Below are positions 27,040 to 37,359 of a stretch of 64,000 nt of DNA, in pieces (within the stretch, counting starts at the first letter, position 1; each line of letters opens with the position of its first letter). Under the pieces are notes generated by a model. It was not told where the DNA came from, did not search any database, and worked only from the letters and a program-made list of their open reading frames with translations. This DNA comes from Chaetoderma sp. LZ-2023a (lineage: Eukaryota; Mollusca; Caudofoveata; Chaetodermatida; Chaetodermatidae): contig CM067372.1 in the NCBI GenBank assembly GCA_034401795.1, positions 17,511,924 through 17,575,923 of the forward strand, written 5' to 3'. Position numbers and translations under genes: made by a program.

Positions 27040-28090
27040 GGGGATATAGCGATCAGCATGTCCGTCTGTCTGTCCCTGTCTTGTCAACACAACTCCTAGA
27101 GTCTAGAGGTCTCAATGGATTAACTTAAAATTTCATCCACATTATCAGTATCATGTGCAGATGTGCATGAGCTGTTCATTACAAATTTATACCCCTTCAA
27201 ATAGCGTAAAGCTGATTGATAAACTCCATTGCCAATCATTTATTGTCAACGCAACTAAAGTTTAGCTCCGATTCTTTTGAAACTTGGTAAGTGTTATCAT
27301 TACCACATAAAGGTGTGCATGTGCTATCCGTATACCTGTACATCCATCCGGCTGTCCAAAATTTATGCGTGTCTCTGTCAGTCCATCCATCTCTGACAAT
27401 CATTTCTTGTCAACGCAACTCCTAGAGGTCTCAATGGTTTAACTTAAAATTCTGTCCACATCAGTATCATGTGCATTTTTCGCGGCCAAAAAAAAATTAT
27501 TCATTACAGTTATCACCATTTAGCCGATACATAAACTGCACTGCCAATCATTTCTTGTCAACGCAATTCCTCTTACAGTTTGGCTGCAATTCTTTTGAAA
27601 CTTGCTAAGTATTATCATTACCACGTGAAGGTGTGCATGCGCTATCCGGATACTTGTACGTCCATCCGTCTGTCCCAACACATGTCCAAATGTATGTTCG
27701 TCTGTCGGTCCATCCTTGTCAACGCAACTCCTACAGTTTAGTTACAATTCTTTTGAAACGTGGTAAATCTAGTCATTACCATCTGAAGATATGTGCTTTT
27801 TTCGTGGCCAGAAAATTATGCATTACAGAGTTATCCCCCTTTAAATACCTTTAAGCCGATACATAAACTGCACTACCAATCATTTCTTGTCAACATCTAC
27901 AATTTAGCTGTGATTCTTTTGAAACTTTGTAAGGGTTCTCATTAGCACTTGAAGATGTGCATGTGCTATCCGTATGCCTCTACATCCATGCGTCTGTATA
28001 GAATGTATGTATGTCAGTCTTTCGGTCCGTCCATCTCTGACAATCATTTCAACACAACTCCTAGTTTAGCTGTCTGTTTGATTGAAATTA
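27040..28090 (+). repeat. Degenerate tandem repeat with GTCCGTCTGTC blocks
   Basis: Four to five diverged units share CCAATCATTTCTTGTCAACG, CAACTCCTACAGTTTAG, ATTCTTTTGAAACTTGGTAA, ATCATTACCAC, GTGTGCATGTGCTATCCG and a CATCCGTCTGTC-type run. Unit length varies between roughly 170 and 300 bp. The block begins with GGGGGATATAGCGATCAGCA, a phrase I associate with molluscan dispersed repeats. Non-coding. Confidence 0.75.
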
Positions 28091-28677
28091 AGGGAGTCTA
28101 CTCCATCCAGAAACCTGGACTAGAGTAGAGTTGTGGTTCTTGGATTAGAAGGCATTAGATGCAAGAAATCTTTTTCTGACGCTAAATGTAAGATTTATTT
28201 AGCAAGTAGTGATTGAATGATAAGTATGTTTACGTGGTTAATAAAATGACAGACACACCGTAGGGGGCTGGGTGTTGGGTCTGTGGTCGCTATCTCCCCT
28301 GAAATAATTCAAATTCATCAAAATTGTCTTGTTCGTGCCAAATCTTGAAGAATTTTGAACCTCTGCTCTCAATTCCTTTGCCACTGAATATATTCCTTGA
28401 AGAAGCAGTGCTATGATTCCATTTTGAAGAAATTCATCCATATTTTCCTGACTTATCTCCCTTGAAAAACTTAAAATTCAACAAAATTCTCATGTCCTGG
28501 CATAATAGTTAAACGGAATCGAACCTGCGCTTACAAATCTATCTTTCTTTAAGGCGAGATGTAGTGTCACTATTTCATTTTTCATTGATTAGTTTTTCTA
28601 AAATATTGTCCTTTACAATTAACGTTACACGTATGTACACTCTTGATCTATGTTTATCTGAAATGTTTGGATCCTGG

Positions 28678-28709
28678 GTGTGTGTGTGTGTGTTTGGGGG
28701 GGGGGGGGG
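28678..28709 (+). repeat. (TG)n and poly-G microsatellite
   Basis: An uninterrupted TG run followed by about 14 G. A slippage-prone tract in the intron. Confidence 0.9.
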
Positions 28710-28727
28710 ATATGCTAATGATGGCTC

Positions 28728-28850
28728 TTGTTAACATTAGGCACATCTGTGGGTGGCGTACACTCATCCTATCACGATCTAAACAATTGTCACTCAAGCT
28801 GTAGGAGTTGCAGCGACAAGATTTTCAGGCTATACGGATGGATGGGACAA
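28728..28850 (+). repeat. Dispersed repeat TTAACATTAGGCACATCT, copy 2
   Basis: Second copy of the repeat at 26,865, again with GGAGTTGCAGCGACAAGATTTT and then a CTATACGGATGGATGG tail. Confidence 0.7.
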
Positions 28851-28859
28851 AAACATGTA

Positions 28860-29325
28860 GCTGGTGTTATAGTTAGATTCAAAACTGTCTTGATTGCTTT
28901 GTTTGGTCTCTAGAGTCCCTAATTTTCAGTCCCATTCAGGCCACATATGTCTAGACTGGGTTTATGTTAGTATATCACGGTTAACTTCCCCAGTTTTTAT
29001 ACTGCTACCCATTTATACTCATGGGCAGAACATTTGTGAAGAGAATAGAGGAATCCAATCTGTCAGTCAAGTATGACATCATAATCAAATATGTCATTAA
29101 AGCGATGCTAATCTCATCTCAAATGTTTTATTGCACCGATAGAATATGGTTTATAGATTCCATATCATTCATATCCTGTCACATTCCCTGATCTGTATCG
29201 CAATTATTTGTTTTGTAATATCGAGTAAATGTTGAACAGTGATCGACACCATTTTGTCCCCTCAAGCTATTGTGTGTGATGTCATGTCAGCTCCAAAGCA
29301 TCACATTCTTTATTATATAATGCTC
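28860..29325 (+). other. Intron sequence, nothing recognised
   Basis: AT-rich sequence of the HhH gene's first visible intron. I see no exon, RNA gene or clear repeat. Confidence 0.5.
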
Positions 29326-29332
29326 ATCCCAT

Positions 29333-29430
29333 TGAATATTTTGAAAATAATTTGATGAAGTTGTTGCCGCCTATGGCAGCAACAACTTCCAATAAAATTG
29401 GTTTCAAAATATTCAACAGCTTACCTGAAG
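29333..29430. repeat. Palindromic repeat with GTTGCTGCC/GGCAGCAAC centre
   Basis: Inverted arms: TTGAATATTTTGAAAATAAT, AAGTTGTTGCC, then GGCAGCAACAACTT and TTTCAAAATATTCAA. Related foldbacks lie at 32,140-32,262, 32,308-32,405 and inside 37,440-38,440, so this is another family of small palindromic elements, distinct from the TTAA MITEs. Confidence 0.8.
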
Positions 29431-29579
29431 GATTGCTTTCATACCACATTGCCAAACTATAGCTGGAGCCTCTATGACTGAGCATATATACCGAGGCAGA
29501 CACACTAGGATTTTTCTGATTGGTTGAAAAGTAAATCATGACGGCCATCATAGGGTGTAGAAATCTACCAACATTTAAC

Positions 29580-29950
29580 TACTAAATCCTGAATATCTTT
29601 CCTTAGCGGCGTGATAAAAAGCTTAAAATTACCTGGATATTTTATGGCCGGCGTATTAGATCACCTGAATAGCTATCAAGAGATGGGATTAGTTATCCTT
29701 TAAGTAGGCTGACCACAATTAAAGTAGGTCCGTCAGAAACTCTTAATAGTCTGTAATGTCTACGAATTACGACACCAACAGCACCTGGTCAAGTTAGTTT
29801 CAAAATATTAAAAACACATTAGCTGTATAGCTATGAAATTGGGATTCGGAAAATTTTGGATTCAAAGTATATAAATCAATCCCAACACGCGCAAACCATG
29901 GGCAGAGCTTCGCTACAGCATAGGTAAAAGTGTATTCATCCATTGATAGG
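29580..29950. repeat. Dispersed repeat, inverted partner near 41,870-42,000
   Basis: GAAATTGGGATTC, GGATTCAAAGTATATAAATC and CCATGGGCAGAGCTTCGCT here match, in reverse complement, the words around 41,870-41,960 in RPSA intron 5 (AGCTCTGCTCAAG, ATTAATATACTTTGAACCCA, GAAACCCAATTTT). One dispersed family, extent approximate. Confidence 0.55.
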
Positions 29951-30181
29951 CAGCTGTTGATATTTCAGACACAACAAGATGTTTCTTTTAACACTAAAGG
30001 TCAGACCAGCCTTTGCAGTGACCTTGAGAAATGTCCACTTACAGGACAAGACGATATTTTGAAAATTTGCCACTCCAGTGTTAAACTACCTCTTGGTTGA
30101 TATTTACTAAACAAAATTTAAATTCTTTGGCAAATGATGACTGTTAAAGGGTAAAATTGCTTATATTCTTGCTGTTTTCAG
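29951..30181 (+). other. Intron sequence before exon 2
   Basis: Intron end with the pyrimidine tract and acceptor GCTGTTTTCAG at 30,171-30,181. A CAGACCAGCCTTTGCAGTGACCTTGAGAAATGTC-like stretch around 30,000-30,090 resembles one arm of the TTAA MITE family in decayed form. Confidence 0.5.
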
Positions 30182-30346
30182 CTGTGTTGGCTGCTGGGTG
30201 TCCTGATAATGCGGCGTTCATGGCTGATGAGAGCATTCTGGCCATACCTGGCTTAACACCTATTGAATATACACTCAAGTTTTACCTGAGCTACGCGGAA
30301 CGCATCAAACAGTTACTCAGGAAACTGAATCAAGCTAAATGCACAG
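30182..30346 (+). CDS. HhH-motif conserved protein, penultimate exon
   Basis: A 165-bp exon joined in frame to 24,154 (split codon G|CT). It reads AVLAAGCPDNAAFMADESIL, then AIPGLTPIEYTLKFYLSYAE and ends KLNQAKCTG before a donor GTAGGT. With the previous exon it completes the HhH hairpin. An acidic residue follows about 20 residues later (FMADES), at the place where HhH-GPD glycosylases keep their catalytic Asp. Whether this protein is an enzyme is not known to me. The intron upstream is 6.0 kb and full of repeats. The match of phase and conserved sequence across it is the main evidence that these exons belong to one gene. Confidence 0.85.
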
Positions 30347-30790
30347 GTAGGTTCGTGTTTTAAGTCGAAGGATGTAACAATTTTCAAAGCAACCAGACAG
30401 GTACATGAGAGTGGTTAACTATGTTAAACTAATTCAAGTTGTTATTCAGACAAAATATTATTAGTTTGTTAATTTACATAATGGCATGCTTATGTTCATT
30501 GAATCGTGAGAAAATGTATATTTACTTATTTACGGATCATTTGTGACTCGGTCATATGTTTTAGCTATACTCTATCGGCCAAAAATGGTCATTGACAAAT
30601 TAGATTGATGGACGACGGACAGCTGGGTGTCCTGTAAATGTGCTTTAATTCTTGCATAATGAATTTAAATAAAACAGCCATCATGGATTGTCATTAGAAG
30701 ACAGTGAGAGGCAACTATTTGCCTAACCTCTGACACCATTCACATAACTGTTACTGAAAACATGCATGCACACATGTGATGGCGTTTGCA
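30347..30790 (+). other. Intron sequence, nothing recognised
   Basis: AT-rich intron DNA following the donor at 30,347. No exon or clear repeat. Confidence 0.5.
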
Positions 30791-30799
30791 GGGAGCAGA

Positions 30800-31235
30800 G
30801 TGGTTTCTGCACGTTATCTCCGCACACCATTTATCAGATCGCTTTGAAACTTCATAGAATGACTCGACTAGGTCTGAGCAAGAAGCCTATCGAAATCATC
30901 TATGATCCGAAACATAATATGGGTGCCAGGTACCGGTGTCCATCTTGTAAATTGGTCTGTGGGCGATAACTCCATTTCTGGGCAATAAATGTATTACCAT
31001 TTATCGGATCGCTTTGAAACTTCATAGGATGACTGGTCTATGTCTGAGGAAGAAATCTATCGAAATCGACGCTGATCTGAAATTCTATATGGTTTTCACA
31101 TACCTCCCAATGTCCTTTATTGGATTGAAACTTAATATGATGACTTGACTTTCTCTAGGAAAGAAATCTCTATCTTCTGATAACTCATTCATTGGTTTGT
31201 CATCATGTATTATGCACCATTTACGGAGCCCTGAT
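30800..31235 (-). mobile_element. Inverted partial copy of the 147-bp-core element
   Basis: In reverse complement this holds two to three core units (ATCGCTTTGAAACTTCATAG, CTCGACTAGGTCTGAG, CGATAGGCTTCTT-type words) and the left border of the element at 24,840. Its outer end reads TCATTCATTGGTTTGTCATC and GCACCATTTACGGAGC. It lies in the next intron, opposite in orientation to the larger copy. Confidence 0.75.
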
Positions 31236-31309
31236 TTCAAAATAATCCACTTGCTAAGCACTAATGGATCATACAGAATTGTTGTTCAGCGTCCATACTA
31301 CATCTTGTA

Positions 31310-31825
31310 TTAACCCTTAAACTCTTAAATTTGTTCAAGAAAAATAAAATTGCCTAGATAATGTCCATCGAGCCAGTTATTTGTGGTAATTTTAAAAAAT
31401 AGTCATCTCTTAGTCTGCAAAAGGACATTTCTCGATATCACAGCAGAAGCTGATTTTGGGTATACCCTTTAACTCATATCAGCCAAAATTACTTCAGTGG
31501 TCTTAAGAAGTGTCCATTTGCAGACTATGAGTAGACTATTTTTGAAAATTTACCACTGAAATGTCTGGCTCAATAAGCGAGCAAGTCATTCCAGTGGTAA
31601 ACTTTCAAAAATAGTCTTTCCTTGGTCTGCAAATGGACATTTTCTGAGAAAATCAAAAATTTCCTGAATAAATTTGAGGGTCCATTTGCAGACCAAGAGA
31701 AGACTTTTTGAAAATTTACCACTGAAATGACTGGCTCGATAACTGAGCCAGTCATTCCAGTGGTAAATATTCAAACATAGTCTTCTCTTGGTCTGCAATT
31801 GGACATTTTCTGAGAAAATTGAAAT
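31310..31825. mobile_element. Cluster of TTAA palindromic MITEs (two to three fused copies)
   Basis: Starts TTAACCCTTAAACTC and then repeats the MITE core three times: a reduced copy near 31,365-31,450, a full hairpin near 31,490-31,680, and another near 31,678-31,815. Each has AAAATTTACCACTG and ATGACTGGCTCGATAAC arms with their complements. The copies abut without spacers, suggesting insertion of one into another or template switching. Confidence 0.8.
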
Positions 31826-31887
31826 TTGTGCATCTGTCCATCATGCCTGTTCTACAGTCACATAACTTGCTTTCTGTTCTTCTCCAG

Positions 31888-32063
31888 ATACTGTAAGTAA
31901 ATGGACGGCTCATGATGTGGAACTGACATTATGGACATATCAGCTTGGGAAGATGCTTGGTGTACCAATGCCCGTGTTTGAGTCACAGAAAGTCACAAAG
32001 CGACCTTTACAAAATAAACAAAACAAAGGCACAGGAACAGGAAAACGGAAAAGAGACCAGTGA
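31888..32063 (+). CDS. HhH-motif conserved protein, last coding exon
   Basis: The acceptor TTCTTCTCCAG ends at 31,887, and the exon joins the split codon from 30,346 (G|AT). It reads DTVSKWTAHDVELTLWTYQL, then GKMLGVPMPVFESQ, and ends in a basic lysine- and arginine-rich tail (TGTGKRKRDQ) before TGA at 32,061-32,063. The tail looks like a nuclear localisation signal, which fits a DNA-linked HhH protein. A candidate poly(A) signal AATAAA lies at 32,573-32,578. Confidence 0.85.
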
Positions 32064-32139
32064 TCTCCACCAGCACCCGTCTGAGTGTTTCTGTCGGAAC
32101 ATTAACCCTTAAAACTCTTAGCGTCTCCATTTCTAGACA

Positions 32140-32405
32140 ACTGTTGAATAGTTTGTTCCTAATTCGCCTGGAACATGTTACTGACATAGGCAGCAACAAT
32201 AATTCCCCATGCCAAATTAATTTCAAATATTCCACAGAATTTGTTGCTTCCAGCTTTGAAGCCTGACACACCAGAATGTGAATATTTAAGACAGTCTTAC
32301 TGGTGAATCATTAGATATTTTGAAGTTAATTGGACTGAAAACTGTTGCTGTCACAGGCAGAGGAAGCAACACCTTCCAATCCAATTAGTTTTCAAAGTAT
32401 TCAAG
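32140..32405. repeat. Two palindromic GTTGCTG repeats after the HhH gene
   Basis: Two related foldbacks in the presumed 3' UTR or downstream flank: about 32,140-32,262 (GACAACTGTTGAATAG... GGCAGCAACAATAATTCC) and 32,308-32,405 (ATTTTGAAGTTAATTGGACT... CCAATCCAATTAGTTTTCAA). Same family as 29,333-29,430. Confidence 0.65.
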
Positions 32406-32572
32406 ATAAAACTTATTAAATTATAAATATGTATACAGTAAGTTATTTATCTGTAAATGATGTATATCAATCATTGCCACTTAGCAACTTTCAATGTAAA
32501 CTACGCAATACTCAATCTCTGCACAATAATGCACCGTAAGGTATATCACAATATCGTGAAACTTAACCATTG

Positions 32573-32578
32573 AATAAA
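32573..32578 (+). promoter_or_regulatory. Candidate poly(A) signal for the HhH gene
   Basis: AATAAA about 510 bp after the stop codon, in AT-rich DNA. Only weak support, because such hexamers are common here. Confidence 0.3.
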
Positions 32579-32694
32579 TTTGTTCAGATTGATAGAAAAT
32601 ATTTTGTTCAATGATCTTATTAGCTTGCATTGCCAAAATGTCCAAGTGATCTTATGATGTGGCCACCGTCCGTCTGTCAACTTTTTCCGTAGCC

Positions 32695-33060
32695 ACTGGG
32701 CCAATTTCAATTACTCTTGAGAAATGTCAATTTTCAGATGGAGAGAAGACTTTGAAAATTTACCACTGAAATGACTGGCTCAATATGCACGGATGGATGG
32801 ACACAAATTCAGAGACAAAGGGATGGAGGGACGGGCTGACTAACCCACAAAATAATGTAGATTTCCCTAGTACCACAGCCAATGTTCCCATGAAGTTTCC
32901 TCACAATACTCCAAGCAAAGATAGTTATTGTACGAAAACCCAAAATTTGCACACGGACGGAGGGACACAAAAAAACCCTTTTGCCTGGACAAAATCTAAG
33001 CATCTCAAGGGGGACAACTCTCACAAATATGGACAAATCTCATCGAAACAAAATTATGAC
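32695..33060. repeat. MITE half plus dispersed GGATGGATGG repeat
   Basis: 32,720-32,785 is one arm of the TTAA MITE (CTTGAGAAATGTCAATTTTC... ACCACTGAAATGACTGGCTC). It is fused to the dispersed repeat also found at 25,845 (GAAGTTTCCTCACAATACTC, CCAAGCAAAGATAGTTATTG). Non-coding. Confidence 0.6.
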
Positions 33061-33064
33061 AATA

Positions 33065-33358
33065 CCCTATACTAGTAGGGCAGATATGTGAAAAAGATGT
33101 TCCATTCTGGCAGAAAGCATGAAATTTGGCATATAGGTGGTTTAAGGTATCCTGATCATAATTAGATGCGGTGCCACATGATTCTACCAAGGGAACTCAT
33201 TCAAAATGGCAGATTCAAAATGGCCGCCTTCCCAGCAGAAAATTTGCATTACTCAAGCTCTAGACGGAGTAGAGAGATGGGATTAATGTCAAATTAGGGG
33301 TTTCATGGGTCAATCGTTATAATTCCACTCACTACAATACTCTAAATATGTAAATATC
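33065..33358 (+). repeat. Left terminal inverted repeat of the nuclease-CXC element
   Basis: Contains GATGTTCCATTCTGGCAGAA, GGTGCCACATGATTCTACCA and CACTACAATACTCTAAATAT. All are found reversed at 36,291-36,592. The tip (CCTATACTAGTAGGG) is more diverged from its partner than the body. Confidence 0.88.
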
Positions 33359-33488
33359 AATCCTTCCATAGCGACAACCTGTGTTTGATGTCAAGACGGT
33401 GGCTCTTTAAGATGTGTTATCTAAAAGATCCATCTCTTGAGAACAAAAGCAATATAGCATCTAGAAATAGTTTAAATTACTTGATTTC

Positions 33489-36153
33489 TTAATATCGAAC
33501 CAAGTAATGGTCATTATAGATACGTTCAATTGTCCTATTAGAGTATGCAAGGCTATACATGATGCTGTTGATTGTTGAATCATGATTCACAGACGTCACA
33601 CCGCATGAGCACAACTGTGTACACGGTAAGTTGGATTTATAGCATTTGCATCTGCCAGTGCAATTACTTTTGCAAGCACATTTCACGAGTTCCCGGCATG
33701 CCGTAGATGCGTCTGCAAGCAAACTCCATTGCGGTGACCAAGTGTCTCCATCTCTGACCCAACCCCAGTCAGCTGGCGATGCCGTTTTTGCATTTGCGTG
33801 GAGTGATTGGCCGATGACCTGCCTGGAACGCAGCACGTTTGGTGTGTTGCAGCAGAGCTGCACTGGTCGGAGGAATGTTTTCTAGCTGCCTGTTGCCAAA
33901 AGCCAAAAGCCGTTTTCGTGCCTCATTAACCTTTGACAATGGTGATGTGCGTTTGTACAGTAGTCCAGCGTTTCCATGTCATTGTCACACAGACGCCGGG
34001 GCATCAGACAGTCTCCTAAATAGTGACTTGAATAGATCTGAAGTTCTCCAAACTTCCTATGCTGTCTTCTTGCCAATCCCACAAAATGCAGACACAGTGT
34101 CACACCCAGAGAAAGCATGCATAAATAGCAGTCCTTGTGACGATTCTGCACCCAAGACTGTTGCAATGCCATGAGCTGATACATAGCGGAAGGTCTTCCC
34201 ATGGCCAGATGCGACCCAGAGATCACACCCATGAAGAAAGTTTGCTGTCTGTATGGCTAGGACTACGACGTCTGTATCTGTAGCATCATTGTTCGATAAC
34301 CTTGGTGATATGCATGGAAGGCGTGGAGCAACATTCTACCATCTGCTTCATCTTGCGTGCATGGCGCGAGTTGTGAGACATCATGCTCAGGCCTCATCAG
34401 CACGTTTTCCTCACATGTTGTGACGAGTATCTTTCGTTCTGGTAGCTCGAATGACTCCAATGTATGTGCGAGAAAGGTGAAGAGGCCTGTTTTGTTTGCA
34501 TCAACTCATAGGAAAGTTTTCCAATATTGAGGGAGTCTTGTACTCGATGCAACACGAAGAGCTTCACCATGTCCCCGTAATTCTCTAGCGTGTGTCTTCA
34601 AGCTTCCCGCCTTATACACATCCTATACAACATCCAATCTTTCAACCGTCTGTAGTTGTCTAGCAATGTGTGGGAGGAAGACGTGCTCTGCAAAATCTCC
34701 AAATGTGTTCACAACCCCGTTTGATTTCTTGGGATCTAGATTATGCATCATAGCTGCTCCCTCAATGATCTTCACTTCAACCTCTGGACAATCAGCTGCA
34801 CGAGCTACTAATGCTTCCAAACATCCCAACAGATCTGATTTGCTGCCTTGGCGCATTGCGTTGCTCTCAGCAAGTGATGGGGGCCATGGATGATTCTCAT
34901 GCTCAAAGAATGAATCAAGGTCTCCGTCTCTGGATTGGCAGGAAATGTACATCTCTCTTCATTGCAACAAGCTTCTTGTTGGTTCTGGTACTCTTCCTCT
35001 GTTTTGATTTGAACAAAGCCAAATTGTTCTTTTGGATTGGGTCATATACCGATTTTGATGATACAGATAGTCAATCTGCGACGAATGCGTGGTACTGTCT
35101 GCCTAGTTCTTCTGCTGTTTGGATCACATTCACTACAGACTCGGACATAATGACTTTGGTATCTAGAGTCACTAAGTCAAAACTGTCATCTAAAAATGGG
35201 TTTCCCATTTCCTCGATTGCATCAATAAGACAAATTGTGTTTAAAGCAAACAATTTCTGCTTACTCGGAATCTGCTCATGGTGACAGTTATCATTGATAT
35301 TTCTGTGTGCATGTTTCACTTCGTACTCGCTGATCATCCTTCCTATTTCTGGGCCTGACACCATCCATCGTTTCAAAGCAGCTTCATTTTCTGTGATTCC
35401 GATCATTCCACCATCGCCTTCAGAATAGCATTTTGCTGCTCGTGGATTTGATCATGTGCCAAGGCTGAGAACGTGTGAGCCGTTTTCTGAGTAACGAAGT
35501 TTCCTTCAACACATTTTCTATGTACAAGTGGCATCAGTTCTCAAGTTGCAACAGATCAGCGACATGGATGCTGAGCCATCGTGCATAGTGTACATGATCC
35601 ACGGGATAATCTTGCCCAATGTCTCTACATACAACGGGAAATTGGCCTCTCGCTGAGCTCTCATGAATTGAAGAAACAGCAGCTCTAATTTCAAGACTGA
35701 ATTCCAGTACTTAAACTGTGGGTGGTCTGTTTCCTTCTGCTGACACCAGTCTTCGAATGGCAGTGTGTCCTCTGAGGCAGTATATGCACGTTTCTGCAAT
35801 ACATAGAGAGCAGCGGATGTCACCTGGTGTGCCCATTGCCCTCGTGATGTATGCGAGCCAGTTTGAATGGCATCGGCTTGGCCTTCTATAGTTACATTAG
35901 CTGTTGTCATCACAGCCACCCATCCACTGTTGCTTAGCCAGTGTCCCAACACATTGAGTAGCGCCATCTCAATGTGAAGTCCACCCATCATCACCACATA
36001 CTTATCCTCACCATATAGAAGGGGCCAAGGCCATTTTATCTTCTTTGCAATATCATATAATGGCTGATCAAGAGTGATGACTGGCACCTGTCCATGATTG
36101 ATATGCTGTGTAGCTTGCTGAATTAAATCCATACCATGTTTCACCATTGCCAA
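33489..36153 (-). pseudogene. Large transposon protein: FEN1/PIN-like nuclease and CXC domain, broken
   Basis: Order on the minus strand: an N-terminal block at 36,153-35,518 (VPVITLDQPLYDIAKKI, YVVMMGGLHIEMALLNVLG, PQFKYWNSVLKLELLFLQFM). Next comes FVTQKTAHTFSALAHDQIHE near 35,490-35,430, then ALKRWMVSGPEIGRMISEYE at about 35,380. A middle block lies at 34,952-34,623. Nuclease motifs follow: DEADGRMLLHA (about 34,350), DTDVVVLAI (34,278-34,252) and GCDTVSAFCGIGKKTA (about 34,115-34,068). Last is a CXC zinc motif CACKSNCTGRCKC (33,680 onward) with CTQLCSCG. The three nuclease blocks align with FEN1/XPG: E-A-E/D, D-x-D, and G-C-D followed by a G-I-G-x-K-x-A helix-turn-helix. At least five frame pieces are visible, so this copy is dead. 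Confidence 0.8.
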
Positions 36154-36290
36154 ACTATGAGCAAAAACTTGTTTCTAAAATGTTCCGCCCGGAACATGTG
36201 TGTACAAACAGTTAGCAATAATACTACTAATTTACAAATGTTACAACAACGACGACCACAACAACAATAATAATAATAATATATTTTTCA

Positions 36291-36592
36291 GCATGTTTAT
36301 CTATTTAGAGTATTGTAATGGGTAAAATCATAACCAGTGACCCAAGAAACCCTTAATTTGACATCAATTCCAGCCCTCTACTGCATCTAGAACTTGAGTA
36401 ATGCAGATTTTCTGCTGGAAAGGTGGCCATTTTGAATCCGCCATTTTGAATGGGTTCCCTTGGTAGAATCACGTGGCACCGCTTCTAATTATGTTCAGCA
36501 TACCGTAAACCACCTATATGCCAAATTTCATGCTTTCTGTCAGAATGGAACATCTTACCTCAAATTTGTTACATACCCGACCCACTATACCT
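36291..36592 (-). repeat. Right terminal inverted repeat of the nuclease-CXC element
   Basis: Reverse complement of the left end. It starts just after an (ATA)n run and GCATGTTTATCTATTTAGAG, and ends near ACCCGACCCACTATACC. Confidence 0.88.
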
Positions 36593-37355
36593 AATATGTC
36601 CACTGAAAAATGTAGATTTAAGTCTAAGATATGATTCCCACCCACCCACCCCCAAAATTTGGACGAATCTCACCGAAACAAAGTCATCAGGGGTTGAAAA
36701 TTAAGTTTTTCCTGATGGTTGCCCTCAAGGCTTTCATGGATATTTTTAAGTTGCCCTATCAATGCAATGTTAAATTGAAGAAAAATTAAGTTGCCCTAAA
36801 AGAAAATCTCCAAAACCGCTTGGGTGATCGATTCAAAATTCATGAAAGATCATCCATGGCAACAGCTGAACCAATTTTGTTTATGGAAACTTGGATTGAC
36901 CAAATGCTTCGGCAGCCATCTTGGATGACCTAGTTTTCATGAAAATTTCGCTGAACAGTGGGCTGAAATTTGGGAGATATGCTTAAGAAATTTGGCCATA
37001 AAAGTTTGTTCAAAGGAAGTTGATACATAAAAAAACATGTCCGTCGTGGACTAAGGAAAATGTAGTGTTTGGCGACCATATTGGATTTTGTATTTGCCAT
37101 CTTTGAAACTTGGATAAACGGTTTGCCATTGATCTTGGACCATTTTCCCGCCAAAAACACAAAAGCAATAGGAAATTTAAAATGTCTTCTTGAGAACCAC
37201 TGGATTGATTTTGAGCAAATTTAGTAGCTCACATCCTTGTTCTTATTGCAGTTCATGCCAAACTGTAGGGTTCTACTTATAAGCGCTACATGCCTCTTGT
37301 AAAGAAGTCCATTTTTGAGTGTCTAGTATGATAAATTATCCTGAAGCAATACGTA
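36593..37355. other. Non-coding flank, dispersed-repeat words only
   Basis: AT-rich DNA with 'AAGTTGCCCTA' repeated twice and CAGCCATCTTGGATGACC-type words shared with other dispersed repeats. The segment GGACGAATCTCACCGAAACA resembles, in direct orientation, GGACAAATCTCATCGAAACA just outside the left end of the nuclease-CXC element at 33,030. No gene seen. Confidence 0.5.
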
Positions 37356-37359
37356 TCTA

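Larger units (their letters stand above)
33065..36592 (-). mobile_element. DNA transposon with ~280-bp inverted ends and a FEN1/PIN-like nuclease-CXC gene (dead)
   Basis: The ends at 33,065-33,358 and 36,291-36,592 are inverted copies of each other, with a near-unbroken match from GATGTTCCATTCTG to CTCTAAATA and about 85% identity by eye. Between them a single coding region runs on the minus strand, broken into several frames, with no other gene. The ends point to mobility by a cut-and-paste enzyme; the coding region is the only candidate. The coded protein is widespread in many copies in animal genomes (my recollection). Academ is a described superfamily said to carry an XPG-like nuclease, so it is the first one to compare. 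Target-site duplication is not clear. Confidence 0.8.
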
